A stretch of 64,000 nt of DNA, taken from positions 310,001 to 374,000 of the forward strand of contig JAFKAC010000053.1 in NCBI GenBank assembly GCA_025766275.1, written 5' to 3'. Positions 54,615 to 64,000 of this stretch are shown here, piece by piece. Source of the DNA: Lactarius indigo. Lineage: Eukaryota; Basidiomycota; Agaricomycetes; Russulales; Russulaceae. Position 1 is the first letter of the stretch; every line of letters starts with the position of its first letter. The notes below the pieces were generated by a model. That model was given only the letters and a program-made list of their open reading frames with translations, searched no databases and was not told the DNA's origin. The translations under genes were made by a program, and so were the position numbers.

Positions 54615-57600
54615 TCAACGATCGAGGTCCTGCATCTCCGTATCTTGTGGTAAACCCATTGCGAGTAGTAGTTTCTCCGACAGCTGCCGAAGTCGTTCTA
54701 ATGTCTTCACCATTCGACCCTTGTGACGACCCGAGTTGGGGCGCACCGCCTTCTGGACTTCCCGATATATATCTGGCAACAATGCCTGATGGTCCGTGGG
54801 AGCATGTTTGAGTCCGAACCCACGATAGCGAAGACGGTTTGCGAGGCCGTGGAGCGTTTCTTGAGCTATGGCTAGTATACCTGCCGGTGTCCCTTCCGCG
54901 GTGAACAAGTTGTCGATCTCGTTTGACATGAGGGAGACGACCTTCTGGAAATTGATGACGCGGAGCTGGCGAGGCGAAAGTGACCCTTCACCGTGCCCTG
55001 TACCAAGGACAGCCGATACGCATGCTAGTTCCGCGTTTTCGACGCGACCACCAAGCAATACGGGTGAGGTGAAGGCATCTACTAGCTTACTTGCGATCAG
55101 GGCCCCAAAGCAGCACCCCGTCAGACGGGAGACAGGATCCTGTTCGGTCTGGAAGTGGCGGATGATCTCTGGGCTGGCAAGCATGAGGGGGAAATAGGAC
55201 GGCAACGAATCAGAACCTTGATGGTACGCTTTCCCAGAGTGCCAGAGAGTCTTCAGACACATCCGTAGACAACTCGTGCGTATTTCTCCCGTGAAATGCG
55301 ACTCGGAGGCGCCTGGTATGGATATCTTGAGGAAACCGTGGAGGCGGGATACAATGGTGCGCTCGAACTCGTCGTCAGAAAGGTTGGATAGAGCAACCAT
55401 TTGATCTTGCCGTAGTTGAGCGTTCACTCGAACCGGAAGCGCGTGAGAGATGATCCCAAGTGTCTCCTGGAGTATATCATACGAGTTAAGCGGCACATCG
55501 TCGCCTTTCAAATAGCCGACAGGGCCGCCTAATACGAAGGGAGCTAAGTTGACCAGTCCGAGGACGCCGGGTTGGGTAAGGCAAAGCCTCACGTCGTGGA
55601 GCTCAGAATCAAGGATAGACGATAGGCCCATCAGGTTGTCATCGTTGACAGGGAGGGCGCATGCGCTAATGTCGGTCACAAGCTTGTTTACGATCAAGGC
55701 ACCGACACAACGTCTTATCACACGGGCGGCGACGTCACCTTTCTTGCGTATGTGACGAGTGATTTCTGAGTGTGTGAAAGCGATGTAGATGTAGGAAGGC
55801 AATGGAGTTGAGTTCCCGCGTTCGATATAAGCTCTTGTGAGATGCCACAGACCCTCCAGAGACACGCACAGCGCTCTCCTTTGCATTGCATAGGCATAGG
55901 GAATAGAGGTCTCTGATGTGCGTCTTTAGACTATGGAGGCGGTATAGGGTATGAGTTCGCACCGACCTGTAAAAAAGTATATCGAGGTATCTATCGGAAG
56001 ATCTAGTCTCATCTCTTCATTTAATTGAGTTGGAAGAGCTCGAGAGAGAATGCTGAAGGTCTGTTGGACCACGTCCGTCATACCAGAGATTGTGCCCCTG
56101 AAGGGGAAGGCGAAGTTGTCCTTCTTCGCGAGGAAAACCATATTCATAAATTGGATGGCGCCTGGATGGAAAAGTAAATGTGTCGCGTCCCGCCTATCGG
56201 TACCGAGGATAGAGGATAGACACGCCATTTCCTCATCGTTGACAGGAAGGGTTCGTGCGTTGATGTCTGTCGCAAGCTTGCTTACGACCAAAGCCCCGAC
56301 ACAACGTCTTAATACGTCGACAGAGGTGTCATCTCCGACGAGTATGCGACGATTGATTACTGGGTGGGTAAAAGCGATGTAGAAGTAGGATGGCAAAGGT
56401 GTCGAGTTTCCGAGGACAATATACGCTCTTACGAAATGCCACAGGCTCTTCAGATACATGCCGAATACTCTCCTCCGCCTTTCATGAGGATCAGACGAGG
56501 TTCCTGGTGTGCATCTTTAGATCATAGAGACAGACCAGAGTACGGGTTTACACTCACCGTCAGAATGACCCACCGGAGTATCTGTGAGATCTGGCCAGAT
56601 CTGTGAGATATAGGGTGCTGGAAGTGTCCGAGAGAGGATGCTGAACGTCTGTTGGAGGACATCCAGAGAACCCGTGCTGGGAGTCCATGAGGAATTGTAG
56701 AGATGGCCCATCATGAAGATAATCATATTTGTGAATTGGACGGCACCTGGATGGCGGAGCAAATATGCCACATCATGGCTCTCGATATCTAGGATAGATG
56801 ATAGGCATGTCAGCTCGGTGTCGCTGACCGGAACTGTGCGTGAGTGGATGTCGGTTGCGAGCTCGTTTACGACCAATGCGCCGACACAATGCCCTATCAT
56901 ACGGACGGAGTGGTCATCTTGCTCACGAATGTGTTTGGCCATCTCTGGGTCGGAGGAAAAAATGATGCAGATGTAGGACAGTAAAGGCGCCGAGTTCTCG
57001 TGTTTATTGAGCGCTTGTACAACATACCAAAGGCCCTTCAGACACATCCGTAGATAGCACGTGCGAACCTCTTCTGTGAGAGGCAAGTCCTCTGCTATGC
57101 ACGTTTTGAGGAGGTCATGGAGGCGGGATAGGAGGGCGCGTTCAAAACCCACGTTAGAAGCGTTGGTGATAGCATTTTGTGGACCTGATTGTAGTTCGGC
57201 ACTCTCTTGAGCCGGAAGAACCTTGGAGAGGGCGCTCAGTGTTTGTTGGACCACATCCAGCACATCTGGTGGAATTGTGTCGGCGGCCAAAGTGCTGACC
57301 TCGCCGAACTTGAATGAAATCATGTTTGAAATTACGACGGCACCAGGCTGTTTAAGTAAAAATTCCACCGAGCCGCCCTCGGGATCGAGGATAGTCGATA
57401 GGCACGCAAACTCCGCATTAGTGATTGGTTCTGTGCGTGAGTCGATGCTGGCCGCAAGCTTGTTTACGATTAACGCCTCAAAACAGCGCCCTAAGACACG
57501 GGCACCGGTGTCCTCTTCGGCCCGAACACGGCGAATGATCTCTGGACCGGCGAGGGTGTCCCGGAAATAAGACGGCAGCATCTGAGAAGCCCCGAGTTGA

Positions 57601-59136
57601 TTGTATGCTTTTGCAAAAGACCATAGGCACTTCATGCAAACCCGTAGACGGTTCTTGCGCGTCTTTTTGTCGAGGATTGATTTCTCCGGTATACAGGTCT
57701 TGAGGAGATCGTATAGACGGGATCCGAAAATAGGAACCGAGTCGGTATTCGGTTGGTGGGACATAAGGGGAAGGACCGCCATTGTCGCATCTTGGACAAC
57801 ACGAGAGTCGAAAAATCCTGGTACTCGCGCGGCAAAATCTTCGATCTCCTTGTCTTCGTCGAGTGCTGAAAGTGTCCATTCAAGGGCACTCGTGACCACC
57901 GTTGAATCCGCTCTATAGGCGCTAAGCTCGACACTCTTTCGTATGCCTTGCAAGAACCACTGCTGACGCATCTTGACCTGCTGTTCGAGAGTCTTCCTCC
58001 ACTTTTGATATTCAGGTGTTCGTTGGTCGGCCCAAAACCATATTTTCGACAAGGATTTGCGAATTCCGAGGATGGTCCGGAGAAATACGATAACGAAGAA
58101 CTGGGATATACGCCACGTGTAGCTAGAGAGTGGTGTGGCATATGGGCAATCGAGGAAAATATTTGGTAGAACCGTCAGAATCGAATATGCCAAAGCGAAC
58201 ACCATGATGCAACCGAGGGTAGCGTACGCAACGGTTGCGTAGATTGGGAAAAGAAAGTCGACGAGACCGGTGAAAAAGAGGAATACTGATATGTGCAGGA
58301 GCGTGGGCATTGTCGCGACGGCTCGTCCCATTTCGAATCTAGTAATCCCGTCGAATATATATGCTCGCATACGACCGCGCCTGTGAGTCGCACCGCGGCG
58401 CTGAGCGAGTTCCTGATACCGGCGGGCCCATTGTTGCATCAATGTCGCGGATAGCGCGCAGCTCAAGCTGAGGACCAAGCTGAGAAACCATAACACGTTG
58501 ACCCTGACGGCGGAAGCTGTTGGCTTGAATGGCTGACTACTCTGTGCGACAACGATCGTGAGAGGTATTCCGTTGGATATATTGAAAAGTTGTCCAGATA
58601 TTTGAGTAAGAAGAGTATTGGTCGTATCGCCGGAATTGGGGGATAGGTTATGGTAACTTTCGATAATGAAGGAAGCGACGGTGGCGGAGAATAGACCAGT
58701 CTTCGATATGTGGTTTAGCCGGTGGCAGTGAACATGCACAAGGAGCGGAGCGGGACTCACAAATACGAGAATTCCGTCTGTATCTCCCTTCCAAGTCTCA
58801 GTTACCTCCTTGTCCTGCTTCTCAGCTTCCGTGAGGTACATCGACCATAGCCCATCAGAAGGGTCTCCGTGATTCTCGTCTGGTACACCAATGAGATGAC
58901 AAGCTGAGAAACGTGAAAGTCAACATACCACGCTGAACCACTGTATTATCCGCGGTAGTAGGAGCCGGCACGTCCCCGTTGTGACGTTCGTTGGGATCAG
59001 AGACCAGAGGCTGGAATGCTAGTGCCAGTGCGCTGGCTAGGGGCCGGGGACCCGAAGTATCTCTAGGTGGAGGGCCCTCATCGATCGGAGGCTGGGCTTC
59101 AAGATCCACACCATGATATACGTTGGGCGATGCCAT
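54615..59136 (-). CDS. DUF6535 membrane protein C (1,412 aa)
   Basis: Third DUF6535 paralog. Exons: 59136-58929, 58879-58761, 58700-56558, 56467-55963, 55878-54615. Exon 1 and 2 are nearly identical to gene B, exon 3 resembles A and B in different parts, and exon 4 is a module (MYLKSLWHFVRAY..LATDINART) comparable with exon 4 of gene A. The join of exon 3 to 4 is the least certain: donor GTGAGTG in phase 1 with acceptor GGAGAG keeps the frame, while the acceptor aligned with gene B would not. Membrane segments and module pattern are as in A. No stop seen. The mosaic similarity suggests gene conversion among the three paralogs. Confidence 0.8.
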
Positions 59137-59226
59137 TTTGGGGGTCAAAGAACCTAGTGATGAGAGCTGTAGAGGGAAGAAAAATCCACGACCCGACGAA
59201 CCGCTGGCAGGCGAGACAATTATTAC

Positions 59227-59815
59227 TGTAAGGGGTGACAGAAGGGCCCCGCGGTGATTGGTTTTGCCGCGGGGACCACATGGAGGGCCGAGAAGTGCCC
59301 CACGAAGGAGGACTGTGCTGCCAGGAGCAGCCGTGGGAGTACAACTGGCTATAATAGCTGAGTGGGAGGCCCTCCCCGCTCATGCTCTCCCCCCTTGCGA
59401 CCTGTTTCTCAAGACTGGTAGGCATCCTAAATGGTCTCGGAAGGATAGCGGTCGGGCCCGGGGTAGCGGTAGCCCCCTGACGAGAGCTTTCGCAGGCTCG
59501 AAACCGCCACTGACCTCAGCCTCTTTGCCTGCCTCTGGGCATACTAGACTTGTAACCAGCCGTTCGAATGAGTATTTTTGAGGGGTTTCAAGCAACTGGA
59601 GGATCCTCGGCGTCCTTGCGCAGCCGGCACCTTATAGAGCGGCGAACGGTCACTGGTCTAGTACTGACCCTTATCCTCGGAGACGGGTGGCAGACAGGTG
59701 CACCATGTGGAATAGACAGCCCGGGTGCTCTTCTCGTACAGAGACTAGGCACTATGCCCTGCTGTGTCATCGGGCGTAGTCCGTCCAATAAAGCTTCTGC
59801 TTAGTATCACTGACA
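59227..59815. mobile_element. Solo LTR
   Basis: A 589-bp segment starting TGTAAGGGGTGACAG and ending CTGACA (TG..CA), flanked by TTAC on both sides (ATTAC if one base is shared). It holds a TATA-like GCTATAATAG near 59,348 and a polyadenylation signal AATAAA at 59,787-59,792, as expected of an LTR read in the plus direction. Homology with the upstream region of gene B stops near its left end, and homology with 43,200 begins just after its right end, so it was inserted. No internal retrotransposon part remains. A GTTCGAAT word at 59,555 resembles a tRNA B box but no cloverleaf fits. Confidence 0.72.
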
Positions 59816-60066
59816 TTACTTCATCTAGGTCTCTAGGTCTCTTGTCCGCGTCGTCCCATTGGGTCAACACTTTCATTGACACTCTGCATTGCTAGATACA
59901 GAGCTTCACTCAGTTCTCTTCTGCAATTTTGAGCTTGTGTCACCTTCTTTTGGATCCTCGCGTTTACTTTAGGCTGCCTCGGTGTTTTTGCGTGCCAAAC
60001 CGTTGCTAGCATGCCGCTTCTCCGAACTCAATCGAACGCCACTCCGATGAATTCGGACACGTCCTT
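59816..60066. other. 3' flank of the esterase, duplicated at 43.2 kb
   Basis: Matches about 43,200-43,395. No gene. Confidence 0.4.
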
Positions 60067-61362
60067 CTACAATTCTAATGTCTTTGCGACCCACGACACG
60101 ACCAGCCTGTAATCCTCCCCCTCTCGGCCCTCCCCAGCCCCGAACGCCGAGATCAAGTCATCATGTACGCCTCTAGGCAAAACGAACACTGTCGTGTCCT
60201 GCACCTCCTCCGCGATCACTCGCGCAGTCTCCTCGATCGGATCGAGCAGCGCCTCATGCTCCCCAGCGACCACCAGCACCCGTTCCGCCACGCGCCCCAG
60301 CCCGCGCCACCATCCGCCCGCCGCTGCAAACGCAGGTTCCAGGTGCGCACGCAGCTCCGGCGTCACCCCCGGCAGGACGTAGTCAGTGAACAGTCGGTAC
60401 GTGCATAGCGGGAGCACGTCCCGCGCGGCGTTGCGCGTGTACGATGGCGCGTCGGTGCGGAACTCCATCCATGGCGACAGTAGCAGTAGCCCCCCGAGGC
60501 ATAAGGGTCCCGCGGGAGGCGAGGGTAGGGACGGGTGTGGGTGTAGCAGCTGCGCGACGGTCTGCAGAGCGAGGTTGCCGCCTGCAGAGTCGCCTGCGAG
60601 GATGAGGTTGGATGCGGGGGTGCCGGCGTCAAGCAGGTGATAGACGGCGACGAGGGCTTGGCGGACTTGTTTTGGGAAGGGGTGTTCGGGTACGAGAGCT
60701 AGTGGGCTCGGTCGGTTATGGGAAAGGAAAAGTAGGCAGTCTGTAGGCGCACCGTAGTTGAGCAAGGCGAAGCCCACCGCGCCCTTGAAATCCCTCCGTA
60801 GGGTCAGGAGCATATCAAAGTGCTCCTCTCGCGCTGGGAGCATGTAACCCCCACCTAGACGTCATCATTGTCAAAAGGGCTAATGCAAAGACACTAAATA
60901 GGCGCACCGTGGAAATACAGGATCACCCGGTCCACCCTCCGTGGTCCAACCCAATGCAGCTTTGCGCCCTCGGGAAGCTCATCCGTGAGAACCTCCGCGC
61001 CGTCCGTGCGGCGCGCCCACGCCTCGTACGTCTGTGCCGTCGTCAGCCCGAGCGCAGACTTGAGCTCCCAGGGGGTCCACGCGCGTGCGCTGAGAATGTA
61101 TCGGGCCGCAGCGGTGCGCGCGGCGCGGAGCCATGAGCGACCCTTGTTTTCGCGGAATACACCGAGCGCGACGGCGAGGGCTGAGAAAACGAAGCGCAGT
61201 TTCGTAAATACACAATCACGTCTAAAGCAGGGAATGAAAGCATGCTGGCAGAGAGTAGTATTACTCACGCAAGACCATGATGACTGGGGCGATCTGTATC
61301 TTCTGCCATAATGTAAGCGGGGGGACGGTGTCGCCACGTCTGTAGTCATCCGGAGAGACCAT
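60067..61362 (-). CDS. HSL-type alpha/beta-hydrolase (esterase), frameshift in exon 1
   Basis: Carboxylesterase/lipase-like enzyme of the hormone-sensitive-lipase type. Exons: 61362-61270, 61180-60908, 60854-60753, 60698-60067. The oxyanion-hole motif HGGGY is formed across intron 2, the nucleophile motif is GDSAGG, and the His motif is PRGVHDD; the acid position reads GEHEALLD. Exons 2-4 are fully open. Exon 1 is 93 nt where 94 are needed: five C instead of six in GTCCCCCG shift the frame between the first Met and PLTLWQK. Translation could begin instead at an ATG at 61,279 (a 10-nt coding exon), losing the 28-residue N-terminus; otherwise the gene is newly dead. It lies head-to-tail with another esterase. 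Confidence 0.7.
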
Positions 61363-61696
61363 GACGGAGATAGGAGTGGGGATACCACGGATGGTGGTTA
61401 TTGCGCGGGGCGCCACACTTTGGGTCCATTGTCACCAATGCGACAGACACTACGGCGTCTATCAGACAATTTCAAAAAGATACCGTAATTGCCCAATTAC
61501 AGTATTGCTGTGGTACAGCTGGGAATGGTAACGTAGGTACAGTATGATTCTTGTTCGACTCCGGGTCTAAACATAGGTGTCCACGTGGCCAAACTACTAT
61601 ACGACGTTCAAAATAATGACGCTGGCGCTCCCATTCGAATTCGAGCACCGTCTGTCATTACAGGTAATCGAAGTAATTTGATGAACAACACAGTAT
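61363..61696. other. Spacer between esterase genes
   Basis: Short spacer whose diverged copy lies at 44,191-44,570. No gene. Confidence 0.4.
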
Positions 61697-62972
61697 TCAC
61701 TTTCCGCCACGGAAGGACTTTGTCAAGAATGCGACAATCGCATCGTAGTCTTGACCGTTCCCACCCTGCCCCACCGCGAATTTGATTATCATGTCTTCGT
61801 GAATTCCTCCAGGCTCGACCACCGTAGTCGTATCCTTCACATGCTTCTCGATAACCCTGCTCACTTCGATAATTTGGTCAAATAGGCCTTCGTGTTCGCC
61901 AGCAGTGATGAGTATACGAGGATACACCCCGTCGAACCCAGACCACCAGCTAGCTGGTGCCGTGGCGGGTTCCACGTGGTGTTGCAGCTCAGGAGTCACA
62001 CCAGGCCGAACCAGGTCTGCCATGAACTTGTACGAGCGAGAGAAGAGCAAGTCTTTGCCCTCGTTGCGGACATACGATGGCGCGTCTATACTGTAAGCGA
62101 CCCACGGCGAGATCAGCAGAGCACCGGCGAGCGGCTGTGAGAGAGTAGGTGGTGCGGGAATAGATGCGAGCGGGTGGAGAAGGTGCGACCCAAGCTGGAG
62201 CGTGAGGTTCCCGCCCGCCGAATCGCCGCCGACAACGATATTCGACGGAGAGATGCCTTTCTGGATGAGATACGTCAGGGCGGCGTTGGCTTGTCTCAGC
62301 TGGGTTGGGACGGGGGAGTCGGGAGCAAGTGCTAATGAGAGGTCAGAATGCGTCACCGTTAGACTAGATATTAGACGCACAATATTCCAAGGCGGCGACT
62401 CCGATCTCTCCGACGTCAGCAGACAGGGCTTTCTGAAGACTATGTAAGAATGGGAAGTAGCTGGGGCCGGCAGGCAAGACGTAGCCTCCCCCTGGAGCGC
62501 AGATTTTCGGCGCAATTCAGCTAATGTATGCGCACAGTCCGGGGCGGGCAGGACTCACCGTGGAAGTAGAGGAAGACCTTGTTATGGCTCGCATCTCGTC
62601 GCGGTCCTACCCAGTGCAACTTCGCCCCCTCTGGAAGTTCGTCCGTCAAGACCTCTTGTTTCACTGAGTGAGCCCATTTCTGGTACATCTGAGACGTAGA
62701 CACGCCAATGAAAGAGCGCAACGTGTGGATTTCCCAATCGTGATTGAAGATGTAACGAGTTAGGGCTAGGTTGGTGGATCGAGACCAGGACCTCCCCTTG
62801 TTTCCACGAAAGATACCGATCGCAATGGCGATCGCTGTCCGTGTGGTGAGCGCTGGCCCACTCAACAAGACGACAACTCACGCATTCTAAGGAGAACGGG
62901 GACGAGCCAGAGCTTCTCTCCGAGAGTGAGAGGACGGAACGACGAATCGTTCGGGGAAGTAGATAGCGACAT
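61697..62972 (-). CDS. HSL-type alpha/beta-hydrolase (esterase), intact
   Basis: Probable esterase of 370 aa. Exons: 62972-62882, 62834-62559, 62491-62381, 62331-61697. The N-terminus (PLTLGEKLWLVPVLLRM..AIAIGIF) contains a hydrophobic stretch that may anchor it to a membrane. HGGGY lies at 122-126, formed by splicing; Ser197 is in GDSAGG; His337 in GGIHED. The acid position reads GEHEGLFD, with Glu where this family often has Asp. The block ELPEGAKLHWVGPRR is shared with the neighbour at 60,067, so the two are tandem paralogs, yet diverged enough for different substrates. A TATA box lies 59 nt upstream. The intron 2 acceptor was chosen so that HGGG is restored. Confidence 0.88.
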
Positions 62973-63030
62973 GATGACAGGAAATGGTTTATTGGACACC
63001 CGGGAGAGCCCGGAAAAGTGACAATGTCGC

Positions 63031-63037
63031 TTATATA
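63031..63037 (-). promoter_or_regulatory. TATA box of the intact esterase
   Basis: TATATAA on the minus strand, 59 nt before the start codon at 62,972. Confidence 0.5.
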
Positions 63038-64000
63038 GGTGCAGATATGAGGGACGTTACGCAAGAGTTAAGACATTGACGCAATACGTATTGCGCGTCT
63101 CTTCTCCACTCGGACTTTAGTAGACAGTCGTGGGTTGGATCAGTTAAATGTACAGTACTGTATCGTTTCCAAATGGAAAGTCCGTCCTGGGAAGTGATTA
63201 CGAGGTGTCATCGCATTCATCAAATTTTCACACCGTCTTCCTTACTTCTTGATCGTCGAACGTCCGAGCCTGTACTATACAGACGCTTCGCAATACGCGT
63301 CCATTTTGTGTTGCGTGATGGATAGCCTAAGGGACGGCGAGTCTTAATGATGAATATTGATGAATACTGTGTGACTGGGGCTTCAAAGCAAGGTCTACAG
63401 CGGCGGCAAGTGTTTGCGTACGTCAAGCGATTTAGTCAGGGATACCGAAAATAATAAGGTCGTCTTAGTAAATTAACGATGACTCATCATTACATCATTC
63501 CTAGATAAGTACATGCTCGTTTCTCGGAAACCCTTTATTTTTCCCACCCGGTAACTGGATGAGGTCATCGAGGCCCATGCTTTCCGACCTTCATCAACTC
63601 GCTCCGGGAGACCCCATCCACCAGTCGCGATTTCGCCTCGGAAACGCAAACCCCTCAGATCGAGAAGCACTTCGGGCCTCCGCACATTTTGTGCTGTCTA
63701 CCAGCTGTTGTTCCTGTAGCAGTGCCAGTTCTTCTTCCACACCAAACCCACAACGCAGAGCAAGGCAATGACTCTCAAAGACCGTCAACTTTCAGACAAT
63801 ATGTGCCTCGCACGTGATCAAACTAATATCCCAATAAATTACCTTAAAACGGTCCGTGTCGCCGCCGGTACCGGCAAGCCGAGCCAGGCCAGTTTTGGTC
63901 CCCACCGGCGCCAGACGGCGGTCATGCCCACACTGAGAAGTATGTGTGGCCACGTCACAGCCACCGTTTGCACACGCCTCGACCGTGACGGCTGCATCCG
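63038..64000. other. Right-end intergenic sequence
   Basis: No gene recognised. A 64-70 codon frame on each strand at 63,559-63,788 overlaps the region weakly similar to 2,300-2,400. Confidence 0.4.

Noticed and set aside
59540..59570. tRNA-like B box GTTCGAAT
   Set aside because: No A box at the right distance and no cloverleaf; it lies inside the solo LTR.
1..64000. CRISPR arrays, operons, ribosome binding sites
   Set aside because: No regularly spaced repeats; spliced genes show a eukaryotic genome.

Overview
The window reads as nuclear DNA of a mushroom-forming basidiomycete (Agaricomycetes). Its genes are split by many short GT-AG introns (mostly 45-65 nt, several with CTAAT/CTAAC-like branch sites), and it carries three DUF6535 membrane proteins, a family known essentially from Agaricomycetes, next to mushroom-type terpene synthases and P450s. 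All gene models below were spliced by hand. Where tandem paralogs exist, exon lengths and phases were checked against each other.

Layout. (1) Bases 1-14,800, minus strand: three tandem secreted S10 serine carboxypeptidases alternate with two copies of a Cys-rich Zn2Cys6-like protein. S10 copy 1 and the second Cys-rich copy are broken; the others are intact. (2) Bases 16,430-29,905, plus strand: a putative sesquiterpenoid cluster with two tandem P450s (ten exons each, eight-to-nine of identical length) followed by two tandem class I terpene synthases inside a duplicated unit of about 3.7-4.7 kb. (3) Bases 31,725-36,034: two single-copy genes, a long disordered His-rich protein (plus) and the ESCRT-III protein Did2/CHMP1 (minus). 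(4) Bases 36,050-59,220, minus strand: a threefold tandem array of very large DUF6535 proteins (1,451, 1,247 and 1,412 aa). Each is preceded by a decayed alpha/beta-hydrolase tail, and one unit also carries a broken Did2 fragment. A 2.4-kb inverted-repeat element sits in the third unit. (5) Bases 59,227-64,000: a solo LTR, then two HSL-type esterases (minus), whose decayed relatives lie at 43.4-45 kb.

The main theme is local amplification by unequal exchange followed by decay: S10 x3, Cys-rich x2, P450 x2, terpene synthase x2, DUF6535 x3, and esterases x4 plus three remnants. The terpene synthases and P450s probably act in one pathway, with cyclisation of farnesyl diphosphate followed by oxidation. 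The carboxypeptidases suggest extracellular protein digestion. The function of the DUF6535 array is unknown. No RNA gene or CRISPR array was recognised.
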